Shown: in pieces, positions 24,983 through 32,903 of the stretch | Position numbering within the stretch: position 1 is the first letter of the stretch | How the letters are laid out: each line of letters opens with the position of its first letter | Source: an uncultured Actinomycetes bacterium | GTDB lineage: Bacteria > Actinomycetota > Acidimicrobiia > Acidimicrobiales > RAAP-2 | Assembly: GCA_903830655.1 (NCBI GenBank) | Contig: CAIKUQ010000044.1 | Span: 1 to 64,000, forward strand | DNA length: 64,000 bases | Direction of reading: 5' to 3' | The notes under the pieces: generated by a model | What the model saw: the letters and a program-made list of their open reading frames with translations, nothing else | Told to the model about the DNA's origin: nothing | The model's database searches: none | Translations under genes and position numbers: made by a program

Positions 24983-26226
24983 GAAGCCCACGTTACCTTT
25001 ATTGGAAGATATTTGATTCCACTAATGAAGTTTGAACGGAATCGTTCTGGCTTGCCGTTGATCTCTACTTTGCTCCAGCGTGAGGCCATCTCTTCAAAAA
25101 TCACGCGCATTTCCAGGCGAGCGAGGTGTGCGCCAAGGCATAGGTGAGGGCTTTGGAGACCAAAGGCTACGTGCTGATTTGGCGAACGAGTTGGGTCGAA
25201 ATCGTAGGGGTTATCCCAGTGGTTCTCATCGTAATTAGCAGAGATGAACCACATCACGACCTTGTCACCCTTTTTTAGCTGCTTGCCACCAAGTTCAGTG
25301 TCTTGCATGACGGTCCGTCGAAAATGCATCGTCACGGAGCTGCTTCGGAGCATCTCGTCAACGAGACTCTTGCCCTCGGAAATCTCCATTGAAGGAATGG
25401 TTGCCCAAATGTCAGGACGTTCGATCAGTTTGGTCAGAGCATGAGTTATGGAATAGCGAGTGGTGTCATTACCGGCCGCGACCATGAGGGTAAAGAAGTT
25501 CTTGAGCGCCAGGTCATCGAGGCTGTCGCCATCGACGGTGGGCTCGAGCAGTTTGGACAAGATGTCCATTGTTGGAGTGATTCTTCGGTCCTCCAGCGCT
25601 TGGGCGGCGTACTCGAAGAGTTCTAATGAAACTGGAGAGCGGAAGGGAAGCTTTGCGTAGGCAGAGGTGTCCACCTTGTCAACGACGTAGTCAGTGAATT
25701 CTGGATCAGAATTTCCTATGAGAGCGTCACCTCGCTGAACCAGCCAGTTCAAATCTTCACCGGGCAATCCGAGTAGACCCCCCAACATTCGCATAGGAAG
25801 TTCACGAGAGATCGCCTGAACAAAGTCGAACTCGGTTTGACCACGAAGCTTTTCTAGAATCTCAACGGCAATCTCCCTAACGGCATCCTCATATTCGGCA
25901 ACTGACTTCGGAGAAAAGGGTCGAGAGACCAGTCGACGAAGACGTGTGTGCTCAGGAGCGTCCATCTCCATCATTGTCCGTCGCGACTCGGTTTCCTCAT
26001 CGTCCATGTCCTCCAAACGGATCCCCAGCCGAGAGGAAAAGACTTCTGAATTCCGAGACACCGTCAAGACGTCGTCGTATCGGGTGACGGACCAAAACCC
26101 ACGGCCACCATCAGTTTCCTCGGTCCAGTGAACAGGATCGTTGGCGCGGAGCCACTTAAAGGTTTCGTGTGGCACACCTTCGACGAAGGTGTCATGTGAT
26201 GTGATGTCGACGAGATTGGTTTCCAT
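24979..26226 (-). CDS. Cytochrome P450 (CYP124/125-like)
   Basis: 415 residues from the ATG at 26226, preceded by GGGGG; a longer in-frame start at 26253 lacks a site. I-helix motif VAAGNDTTRYSI near residue 240, ExxR in EMLRSSS near 285, SANYDENHWDNPYDFDPTR near 335. The haem segment reads FGLQSPHLCLGAHLARLE. It keeps His and Cys but has LQS where FGGxG glycines are usual, with the one-residue insertion seen in CYP125-type enzymes. The C-terminus (RSNFISGIKYLPI) also fits that group, known for hydroxylating sterol or fatty side chains. It faces the GS-like gene convergently and PuuD divergently. Substrate unknown. Confidence 0.85.
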   Translation of the reverse strand: METNLVDITSHDTFVEGVPHETFKWLRANDPVHWTEETDGGRGFWSVTRYDDVLTVSRNSEVFSSRLGIRLEDMDDEETESRRTMMEMDAPEHTRLRRLVSRPFSPKSVAEYEDAVREIAVEILEKLRGQTEFDFVQAISRELPMRMLGGLLGLPGEDLNWLVQRGDALIGNSDPEFTDYVVDKVDTSAYAKLPFRSPVSLELFEYAAQALEDRRITPTMDILSKLLEPTVDGDSLDDLALKNFFTLMVAAGNDTTRYSITHALTKLIERPDIWATIPSMEISEGKSLVDEMLRSSSVTMHFRRTVMQDTELGGKQLKKGDKVVMWFISANYDENHWDNPYDFDPTRSPNQHVAFGLQSPHLCLGAHLARLEMRVIFEEMASRWSKVEINGKPERFRSNFISGIKYLPIKVTWAS

Positions 26227-26241
26227 AATTCCCCCGATATA

Positions 26242-26255
26242 GTTTGTGTCCAAAC
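26242..26255 (+). promoter_or_regulatory. Inverted repeat between P450 and puuD-like gene
   Basis: GTTTG-TGTC-CAAAC has perfect 5-bp arms, and AAACGTTT (26252-26259) overlaps its right arm. It lies about 16 bases upstream of the P450 start and 45 before the puuD-like start. This is a plausible operator for a TetR or similar regulator controlling both; none is encoded next to it. Confidence 0.35.
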
Positions 26256-26287
26256 GTTTCTATCACTGACTTTACACATTCTTTGGC

Positions 26288-26299
26288 TACACTTTGCTT
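26288..26299 (+). promoter_or_regulatory. Candidate leaderless promoter of the puuD-like gene
   Basis: TACACT at 26288-26293 lies exactly 6 bases before ATG 26300, with no Shine-Dalgarno sequence. Confidence 0.55.
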
Positions 26300-27025
26300 A
26301 TGGCTCGACCGCTCATTGGGATAACGGGACGTCGGTGGCCCGTTTCGTACCTTGGCGAGAACGTCGTTAGGGCCATGCGAGACCTCACTTTCGACCTTCA
26401 TTTTTCTGATTACCCCCGGTCAGTTGCTCTGGCTGGAGGCTTGCCGATCGAATTGGCTCGTGACGCGGATGTCGATGAAATTGTGGGTCACCTCGATGGC
26501 TTGATACTTTCTGGGGGAGCCGATCTCAATCCCGAGCTCTATGGACATGCCGCCGATCCGAACTTGGGTGACGTCGAAGTTGAGCGCGACGAATGGGAGT
26601 TAGCGCTCTATCGAGCAGCTCGTAGCCGCGGCATTCCCGTATTAGCAATCTGTCGAGGCTTTCAGTTGGTGAATGTGGCCTCCGGCGGCACACTTCGTCA
26701 GCACGTGGAGCTCGATGAAGGTGCCGGGCACCCTCAGTGGAATGTGGATGGTCGTACCGCGACTCACCACGCCGAGGTAGTCGCCAACACAGTTACTAGT
26801 AAGTATTTGGAATCGCACCTCGAGGTGAACTCGTTGCACCATCAGACCGTTGACCAGCTTGGAGATGGACTAGTTGTAACCGCATACGCCCCAGACGGGG
26901 TTATTGAAGGCTTCGAAAGTGCCGATGGCCAAGTTCTCGGGGTGCAGTGGCACCCGGAGTTATTAACCGCTCCGGACCCAACCTTCAGATGGTTGGTTGA
27001 AGCGGCTCGAGCATCCTTGACCTAA
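26300..27025 (+). CDS. Gamma-glutamyl-amine hydrolase, class I amidotransferase-like (PuuD family)
   Basis: 241 residues from ATG 26300. A peptidase C26/PuuD enzyme that hydrolyses gamma-glutamyl amides. The nucleophile is C118 in LAICRGFQLVNVASGG; the catalytic His and Glu are H218 and E220 in GVQWHPELL. LDGLILSGGADLNPELY near residue 65 is typical. Its pairing with a GS-like ligase 1.3 kb away repeats the PuuA/PuuD logic and also the ligase/hydrolase pair of aniline pathways. The true substrate (gamma-glutamyl-GABA or another amide) is not readable. Confidence 0.88.
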   Translation: MARPLIGITGRRWPVSYLGENVVRAMRDLTFDLHFSDYPRSVALAGGLPIELARDADVDEIVGHLDGLILSGGADLNPELYGHAADPNLGDVEVERDEWELALYRAARSRGIPVLAICRGFQLVNVASGGTLRQHVELDEGAGHPQWNVDGRTATHHAEVVANTVTSKYLESHLEVNSLHHQTVDQLGDGLVVTAYAPDGVIEGFESADGQVLGVQWHPELLTAPDPTFRWLVEAARASLT

Positions 27026-27096
27026 GTCGTTTGATGCCTTACGATTAAAAAGTGCTGGGGGGCACTTCGTTTCCCAGTTTTACATTGGGGGATTAC

Positions 27097-28563
27097 ATGT
27101 CTTCAAAGCAAGTTTTAGGTGGGAAGCGGAAATTAACGCTCCTTGACGCAGTTGCACAGTCGGTGGGCTTCATGGGACCTGTGTTCTCGGTTGCCTTCCT
27201 CGTTCCACTTATTGTCGGTATTACCTCTGCGACCGGTAATGGCGCAGGTACGGGTGCCGCACTGTCAGTCGTCCTGGCCGGTATTGGAATTATTGGAGTC
27301 GGCTGGATTGTGGCAGAGTACACCCGCCGAATCCAAGCTGCAGGTTCGCTCTACACGTACGTGAGTGACGGTCTCGGTAACAAAGTCGGCGCGGCCGCAG
27401 GCTACGTGTACTACACCGGCATCATGCTGCTGTCAGCGGGAATTTTGGTAATGATCGGTGGAACCATTCACGATGGCATCGCTGGCGAGTTCGCATGGAC
27501 TGGTATCCCGTATCTGGGTTGGGATCTCATTTTGCTAGCTATCGTTGGCACGGTTCTCTACCTTGGGGTCGCCGTCTCGACCCGCGTTCAGTTGGTACTC
27601 GCTTTAGTTTCGATCATCGTAGTATTCCTTTTTTCGCTGTACGTAATCGTGAAGTCCGGTGGTTTGCACCATATTGGTTCGGGATTCTCCTCAAGTGGGT
27701 CGCCAAAGCACTGGTCGGGGATCCTCTTTGGTGTTCTCTACGGTGTGCTGTTATTCACCGGGTTTGAATCCTCAGCGAATCTCGGTGAGGAAACCCAAGC
27801 ACCTGAGCGCAACATTCCACGGGCGGTACTCACTTCAGTAGTGATAGCTGTGGTCTTTTACGTGATTGGAGTCTTTGCCCAGGTCTCTGGCTTCCATTTC
27901 AACTTGGAGGCGATTGGTAAAGCCAACGCCGCCGGTCCACTGTTCGTTTTGGCGGGCCCCAGTTCAATGGGCGGATTCGCCGGGGTAGGACTTCGTCGGT
28001 TAGTGGAACTGGTGGTTGTTTTCGACATGATTGCAGTTCTCATTGGAACTGCCGTGGCGGCTTCGAGAGGTTTCTTTTCGATGGCCCGCGATGGTCGACT
28101 GCCTAAGCAGTTGGCGGCTGTATCGCGTCGTGGAACGCCACTCGGTGGAACGAACCTGATGCTGGTCGCGTTTGTGGTGACCATCTTCCTGGCACTCAAA
28201 ACCTCAGTTTTCGCCATTCCTCAATTGCCTGAGTACATCAGTGTCTTCAGCTGGATGTCGACGTACGGTGGCTTCGCCCTTGCACTGATTTACTTTGCGC
28301 TGGCTCTCGGAGCTATTCGTGGTCTAAAGAATCATGCTTCTCAGGGCCGGTTGTGGACTGCAATCATTGTTTCGTTGTTGGTAACCGGCGGCGCAATCTT
28401 TGGTGGCCTCTACAAGGTTGTCGAACCGACTTTGAGTGCTCCACTTTCAGTACTTGCGGTCATGGTTCTCGGACTTATTGCTGGCTTTACCCTGCCATCA
28501 GTGCATGGCGAGGATGATTTCAGCTCACTCCGTGCATCAGATCGCGGCCCGCAAAAAATCTAG
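27097..28563 (+). CDS. APC-superfamily amino acid or amine permease
   Basis: 488 residues from ATG 27097, chosen over GTG-type upstream starts because GGGG precedes it at the right distance and the protein then starts just before the first helix. About twelve hydrophobic segments. SVGFMGPVFSVAFLVPLIVGI opens the first helix and ESSANLGEETQAPERNIPRAV near residue 230 is the conserved loop. Position after the GS-like ligase and PuuD-like hydrolase suggests it imports the amine they process. It shares superfamily with 8426-9886 but differs clearly in sequence. A terminator follows. Confidence 0.85.
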   Translation: MSSKQVLGGKRKLTLLDAVAQSVGFMGPVFSVAFLVPLIVGITSATGNGAGTGAALSVVLAGIGIIGVGWIVAEYTRRIQAAGSLYTYVSDGLGNKVGAAAGYVYYTGIMLLSAGILVMIGGTIHDGIAGEFAWTGIPYLGWDLILLAIVGTVLYLGVAVSTRVQLVLALVSIIVVFLFSLYVIVKSGGLHHIGSGFSSSGSPKHWSGILFGVLYGVLLFTGFESSANLGEETQAPERNIPRAVLTSVVIAVVFYVIGVFAQVSGFHFNLEAIGKANAAGPLFVLAGPSSMGGFAGVGLRRLVELVVVFDMIAVLIGTAVAASRGFFSMARDGRLPKQLAAVSRRGTPLGGTNLMLVAFVVTIFLALKTSVFAIPQLPEYISVFSWMSTYGGFALALIYFALALGAIRGLKNHASQGRLWTAIIVSLLVTGGAIFGGLYKVVEPTLSAPLSVLAVMVLGLIAGFTLPSVHGEDDFSSLRASDRGPQKI

Positions 28564-28576
28564 TTTTCTCAATACG

Positions 28577-28617
28577 CAACGGCGCACCTCAGTAAAATGC
28601 GGTGCGCCGTTGTTGTT
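28577..28617 (+). terminator. Rho-independent terminator after the permease
   Basis: CAACGGCGCACC and GGTGCGCCGTTG form a perfect 12-bp stem with a 12-base loop, followed by TTGTTT. It separates the permease from the SDR gene. Confidence 0.82.
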
Positions 28618-28647
28618 TGTGAACGGGTCTAGATCGAAAGGCTTGCC

Positions 28648-29460
28648 ATGGCTGTGAGTACACAGAGGCTCTTTGTTGTAACAGGCGGAGGCTCGGGCAT
28701 CGGGGCGGAGACTGTCCGGGCGCTGCGAGAGCGCGGCGACGCCGTAATCGCTACTGGGCGGCGCGAGGGGGTCCTGCAGGCCATAGCGGAAGATTCCGGC
28801 TGTGACTACCTGGTCAGCGACATCACAAAACCTGCGGATAATGATGCTCTCGCTGTGAAAGTCTCCGAAACGGGTCTGGAACTTGGCGGCTTAGTGCACG
28901 CCGCTGGAATTATGGAGTCCGGAGGAGTGGCGGAAACCTCTCTCGACAGTTGGCGCAAGGTACTCGAGACGAACCTAACTGGCCCTTTTGATCTCACTCG
29001 CCACCTTCTTCCCAAACTCCGAGTCGCAGGCGGATCGATTGTCATGGTCGCTTCGGTAGCCGCTGACCGAGCACCGGCAGGAGTCGCGGCATATGCGGTT
29101 TCCAAGGCGGGCCTTTCAGCTCTCAGCAATTTGCTCGCGGTTGAAGAGGGGAGAGGCGAGCGCCCGGTTCGGTGCAATACCGTGAACCCGGGTTGGACTC
29201 GTTCTGAAATGGCGGACAAAGAGTTGCGCCAGGCTGGAGAATTCCTGGGTGGACTCTCTGTTGACGAGGCCTACGCCGAAGTGACGAAACTTGTACCACT
29301 GGGTCGTCCGGCGAGAGCTCGAGAGGTCGCGAATGTGATTGCCTGGCTACTGTCTCCGGAGGCGAGTTATGTCAACGGGGCGACAGTCGCTGTTGATGGT
29401 GGCCAGCGCTGGATCGATGCGGGCGTGTTGCCGATAGAAAACATCATTACCCCTCGTTGA
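28648..29460 (+). CDS. Short-chain dehydrogenase/reductase
   Basis: 270 residues with AAAGG before the ATG. Classical SDR: nucleotide-binding TGGGSGIG near residue 12, HAAG near 85 (NAAG variant), catalytic Ser in VASVAADRAPAG near 135 and YAVSK near 150, and NPGWTRSEMADKE near 180. It oxidises or reduces a hydroxyl or carbonyl with NAD(P). It is likely monocistronic, between two terminators. The amine/aromatic neighbourhood suggests a catabolic role, but no substrate can be named. Confidence 0.88.
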   Translation: MAVSTQRLFVVTGGGSGIGAETVRALRERGDAVIATGRREGVLQAIAEDSGCDYLVSDITKPADNDALAVKVSETGLELGGLVHAAGIMESGGVAETSLDSWRKVLETNLTGPFDLTRHLLPKLRVAGGSIVMVASVAADRAPAGVAAYAVSKAGLSALSNLLAVEEGRGERPVRCNTVNPGWTRSEMADKELRQAGEFLGGLSVDEAYAEVTKLVPLGRPARAREVANVIAWLLSPEASYVNGATVAVDGGQRWIDAGVLPIENIITPR

Positions 29461-29482
29461 AAGCATTTCCACGGATAGGGAT

Positions 29483-29504
29483 TAGGGGAGTCTCCCCTAT
29501 TTAA
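29483..29504. terminator. Candidate terminator between the SDR gene and crcB
   Basis: TAGGGGA-GTC-TCCCCTA forms a 7-bp stem with a 3-base loop, then TTTAA on the plus strand. It overlaps the crcB stop codon at 29497-29499. The T run is short, so activity is uncertain. Confidence 0.45.
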
Positions 29505-29847
29505 CAATCGTGATTGCCACCAGGAAGGCACCCGCGCTCAATGCGGGCGTCAGAGCGATTAGAAGATATCCGTAGTATTTATCTCGTTTTTCGAAAAGGA
29601 GTGGCACGGCGAAGGCGCTTGCGAATGTTGTGAGGCCACCACAAAAACCAATAAGCAGATTTGTGCTGAGCTCAACTCCACTCGCAAAACTTATGGTGTG
29701 GATAGCTGCGCCAGCGAGAAAACATCCAAGAATGTTTGCGAACATGGTCGACCAGGGGCTCGAGTTCGCCTTGCCATTGACGCCCGTGAGTTCAATCAAG
29801 TACCGCGTGATTGCTCCTCCCGCACCCGCGAGGGCCAAGGTGATCAT
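29497..29847 (-). CDS. crcB: Fluoride channel CrcB/Fluc, second copy
   Basis: 116 residues from the ATG at 29847, which overlaps the stop of the upstream crcB (ATGA). Four hydrophobic segments with the family signatures GAGGAITRYLIE, TMFANILGCFLAGA and GFCGGLTTFASAF, where the Asn and the TTF-S motif line the fluoride pore. It exports fluoride from the cytoplasm. Two adjacent copies suggest a heterodimeric channel with opposed orientation, as known in other actinobacteria and Firmicutes. Longer in-frame versions run through the neighbouring gene and are not real. Confidence 0.9.
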   Translation of the reverse strand: MITLALAGAGGAITRYLIELTGVNGKANSSPWSTMFANILGCFLAGAAIHTISFASGVELSTNLLIGFCGGLTTFASAFAVPLLFEKRDKYYGYLLIALTPALSAGAFLVAITIVK

Positions 29848-30278
29848 GAGCGACGTCCAGCCAGAGCCAACGCGACACGACCGGCTATAACTCCGCTCAG
29901 AATCGCTCCTAAGCCGACTGAAATTGCCAACGATGGTCTCACCTGCCATATGGCGTAAACCGAAACAAGGAGGCCGGAATACGAGGTCAGACCGCCAAGA
30001 AAACCAGTAACTAGAAAGAGGCGAGTTGGATCGAGGAATGATTGATGCGAAAATAGGCGGCGCAAGAGGTACACCGCGAGAGCGACACCAAGGGCATTCA
30101 CGCCAAGCAGGCTCCACGGAACCATATGGAGAACAGAAGATGTCTGAAATCCAACACCGTGAGATCGGTCACCAGGTTGCGTTAGCCACACACGCAGCAA
30201 ACTCCCTAGGAAGCCACCCAAACCGACCGCTAAGACGCCTGCGAGTATCGCTCGGGGAGTCATGTACGGGTTCGACAT
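29844..30278 (-). CDS. crcB: Fluoride channel CrcB/Fluc, first copy
   Basis: 144 residues from the ATG at 30278, chosen because TACTGT lies 6 bases upstream on the minus strand. Signatures GGFLGSLLRVWLT, LLGVNALGVALAVYLL and VTGFLGGLTSYSGLLV correspond to those of the second copy, with the second Thr of the TTF motif changed to Ser (TSYS). Four hydrophobic segments. It is the first gene of a two-gene unit. No fluoride riboswitch is visible, and a leaderless start would leave no room for one. Confidence 0.88.
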   Translation of the reverse strand: MSNPYMTPRAILAGVLAVGLGGFLGSLLRVWLTQPGDRSHGVGFQTSSVLHMVPWSLLGVNALGVALAVYLLRRLFSHQSFLDPTRLFLVTGFLGGLTSYSGLLVSVYAIWQVRPSLAISVGLGAILSGVIAGRVALALAGRRS

Positions 30279-30290
30279 AGCGACACAGTA
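30279..30290 (-). promoter_or_regulatory. Candidate leaderless promoter of crcB
   Basis: TACTGT (minus strand 30290-30285) lies exactly 6 bases before the ATG at 30278, with no Shine-Dalgarno sequence. Confidence 0.5.
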
Positions 30291-30374
30291 GCAATGCAGC
30301 GGGCACATTGCTAGAGCTTGTCCCGTACTTTACATAACGTACATTATCGGCGGAACGGGCCCTGATTGAGACTT

Positions 30375-31577
30375 CTACGGTCGGCGCCCGAGGGCAACCT
30401 TGGCCGTTCGAGTGGCTCCTGCCCTGTTGTACGTCACGGTTACTTGGTCCCCGGCATGGTGGCTTGAAATCACGCTCTGCAGGTCCTGAGCGCTCTGGAT
30501 GCTGGTTCGATCAACCTTGGTGATGATGTCACCTTGCTTTAGGCCAGCCAAAGCAGCTCCTCCACCTGAGACAACGCTCATAATGACCGCTCCAGTCGAG
30601 ATGCTAAATCCATATTGCTGTTGAATCGAACTGTTGTTACTCATGATCTCGACTCCGAGATACGCGCCGTGATTGACGACACTTTCTCCTGCCTTGAGCT
30701 GTTTGAGCTGTGCCTGAATAGTCGCGACGGGAATTGCGAAACCAATGTTTTGCGCGCTGGTCCCATCGGGAAGGTTGCCGGCGACTGCAGTGTCCATGCC
30801 AATAACCGCTCCAGCGGAATCTAACAAAGGTCCACCTGAGTTACCCGGGTTAATGGCCGCGTCAGTCTGGATCAAATTGTTCAGGGTCTCGGATGAATTT
30901 GCCGTACCGGCGGTGACGGTGCGTCCGAGAGCTGAAACAATGCCAGCTGTCACTGTCGGCGTTCCGGCCGCCAGACCAAGCGCATTGCCAATAGCAACTA
31001 CGGCATCACCGACCTGTAACGCGTTCGAATTGCCAAAAGTAACGGTCGGCTCGTTTGAGACATTATTGATTTTAATTAAAGCCACATCGTCAATGGGGTT
31101 AGTTCCGATGAGAGTAGCCGGCATTGACTTCGTGGAGCCAGAGGCGGTAACGGTAATCGTTCCTGCTCCCCCGGCCGCTGCTGCGATCACGTGATTGTTG
31201 GTGACCACGTACCCGTCCTTGGTGATGATCATCCCAGTTCCTTGATCCTCAGATCCATTGGCCTTAACGTCAATAGATACGATGGACGGCAAGACGGACT
31301 TGACGAGGGCCGGTATTGACTTTCCGTTTGGAAGAATTGCGGCGGAAGGATTTCCATTCAATTGATTGATCGCGAATCCTCCAGTCGAGGAGGTGCCGGC
31401 GTAGTGACCGGCCAAACCGCCCACTAGGGCCGCTACCAACAGTGGGACCAGACGCGCCGTGAACGTGGATTTTCTTCGCGGCTCAGGATGGCGGACCTCT
31501 GCATTAATGGGTAACTCTGGGGAGTCGACTGGTTGCACGTCTAGAGCTGGGTCTGATTTCTTGGTCATGGCTCCCAT
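30375..31577 (-). CDS. HtrA/DegP-family serine protease with PDZ domain
   Basis: 400 residues; the start may instead be the ATG 9 bases downstream at 31568. One N-terminal membrane segment near residues 38-60 (FTARLVPLLVAALVGGLAGHYAG) anchors it with the protease outside. Trypsin-fold triad: H in YVVTNNHVIAA near 132, D in NPIDDVALIKI near 165, S in NPGNSGGPLLD near 245. A C-terminal PDZ domain (about 300-395) has AYLGVEI and GAALAGLKQGDIITKVD. Probably degrades or refolds damaged exported proteins. It is divergent from the basic-linker protein gene by about 75 bases. Confidence 0.92.
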   Translation of the reverse strand: MGAMTKKSDPALDVQPVDSPELPINAEVRHPEPRRKSTFTARLVPLLVAALVGGLAGHYAGTSSTGGFAINQLNGNPSAAILPNGKSIPALVKSVLPSIVSIDVKANGSEDQGTGMIITKDGYVVTNNHVIAAAAGGAGTITVTASGSTKSMPATLIGTNPIDDVALIKINNVSNEPTVTFGNSNALQVGDAVVAIGNALGLAAGTPTVTAGIVSALGRTVTAGTANSSETLNNLIQTDAAINPGNSGGPLLDSAGAVIGMDTAVAGNLPDGTSAQNIGFAIPVATIQAQLKQLKAGESVVNHGAYLGVEIMSNNSSIQQQYGFSISTGAVIMSVVSGGGAALAGLKQGDIITKVDRTSIQSAQDLQSVISSHHAGDQVTVTYNRAGATRTAKVALGRRP

Positions 31578-31638
31578 GTTATGAGCCCGAGTTAAAAACG
31601 AGATAAGAATAGCCTTTTCTCGGACTGTGAATAACGAC

Positions 31639-31652
31639 TAGATTGGAAACCT
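31639..31652 (+). promoter_or_regulatory. Candidate leaderless promoter of the basic-linker protein gene
   Basis: TAGATT at 31639-31644 lies 8 bases before ATG 31653. The spacer GGAAACCT contains GGAA, which could also act as a weak ribosome binding site, so leaderless status is less sure here. Confidence 0.4.
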
Positions 31653-32903
31653 ATGTCTCGCCGTATTGAAATCGAAATCACCAGCGTTACTGGGGAAATT
31701 GCCACCTGGCGCGCTGCGGGTGCGAAGCTGCCCAAGGGCTCCTTGAATGCCAGCATTGTTCCTGGCGGCCCACAGATCGGCCACGTATATCGCGCTGAAA
31801 TCGAACAATTCATGGACGATATCGAGGTTCTTTCTGTAACAACTCCTAAGACCGCTTCCCCACTTGATCCTCGCAATGAGCGTATTTCGATGCTGGAGAA
31901 GAAGTCTGACGGTCCAGATGTCACTGTCACCTATGCCCCAAAGGGTCGTGGTGGTTCGCGCCGTGACGGCGACGAGCGCAAGCCCCGTCGTGAAGGTGAC
32001 GACCGCAAGCCTCGCAAAGACGGCGAACGCAAACCGCGCCGTGAAGGAAGTGCGAGCGAGTCGCGTCCAGATCGCGGTCCACGTCGTGAGGGTGAAAATC
32101 GCCCCCCTCGCGGACCTCGCACCGGAAGCCTCTTGGTAGCCCCAGTTGCAACTACCCACCGTAACGCCATGCTCGCGACCTTGACTGCGGAGCAGATTCC
32201 AGTCGCTGAGCAGCTACTTCGCGGTGGTATTGCCGCTGTGCGAAGTGCAATAGCCGAACAAAACAAGACGCTGGTTGCGCAGTCTCGCCCAACAATCGAA
32301 CCAACTTTGATTGAGCGCATGGCCGAGGACTTGGTAGGCCGCACCACCCTAGCTTTCTGGAAAGATCGCGCGGCGGGAGCTGTCGGTGCGGGCAAGGAAT
32401 TGAAGTTACGAGACTTGCGTGCCGTAGTGACATCCGCCAAAACAGTTACGCACGACGATGAATCACGTGCGATGTTGAAAGAATTGCAAACTTCCCTCTC
32501 CGATCGCATCGAACACATGAGAAAGGTTTGGAACGAAAAACTAGCTAGTGCCTTGGCCGCAAATAATTTGAAGGAAGCGCTGACATTAATTTCTCGTCCT
32601 CCCGACTCAAGTACTCGGGTGAGTTCAGAAGACGCCGCGAAGATTGTTTCCGCGGTCTCTGAGGCCCTGAGCAGCGCTCAAGACCCGACTCTTTGGAATG
32701 AGTTGGTCACACTCACTGTAGAGACTTCAATTCGCCGCCAGGTTAAGCCAACCGGCATTCCCGCGAGTGAAAGTTCGAAGAACATCGCAATCAAGAATGC
32801 TGGAGCTATTCCTGAACTCGCAAAGCTTCTCGGAATGGCCGTTCCACCACCGCCACCACCATCGCGTCCAGCGCGCCCAAGACGGGCACCTAGCCGCGCA
32901 TAG
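31653..32903 (+). CDS. Protein of unknown function with a repeated Arg/Lys-rich linker
   Basis: 416 residues in three parts. Residues 1-95 form a compact N-terminal domain (IEIEITSVTGEIATWRAAG). Residues about 96-155 are a strongly basic low-complexity linker with about five imperfect copies of a DERKPRREG-type unit. Residues about 165-385 are helical, with EQIPVAEQLLRGGIAAVRSAI and coiled-coil potential near 270-310. The end is PPPPPPSRPARPRRAPSRA. No known domain was recognised. The basic linker suggests RNA or DNA binding and probable disorder. It overlaps the convergent GNAT gene by 14 bases. Confidence 0.7.
   Translation: MSRRIEIEITSVTGEIATWRAAGAKLPKGSLNASIVPGGPQIGHVYRAEIEQFMDDIEVLSVTTPKTASPLDPRNERISMLEKKSDGPDVTVTYAPKGRGGSRRDGDERKPRREGDDRKPRKDGERKPRREGSASESRPDRGPRREGENRPPRGPRTGSLLVAPVATTHRNAMLATLTAEQIPVAEQLLRGGIAAVRSAIAEQNKTLVAQSRPTIEPTLIERMAEDLVGRTTLAFWKDRAAGAVGAGKELKLRDLRAVVTSAKTVTHDDESRAMLKELQTSLSDRIEHMRKVWNEKLASALAANNLKEALTLISRPPDSSTRVSSEDAAKIVSAVSEALSSAQDPTLWNELVTLTVETSIRRQVKPTGIPASESSKNIAIKNAGAIPELAKLLGMAVPPPPPPSRPARPRRAPSRA

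Noticed and set aside
30334-30347. Imperfect palindrome ATAACGTACATTAT between htrA and crcB
   Set aside because: 12 of 14 positions match, but it is short and AT-rich, and no terminator or operator context supports it.
32152-32518. Minus-strand frames over the basic-linker gene
   Set aside because: They mirror its Arg-rich repeats and have no support.
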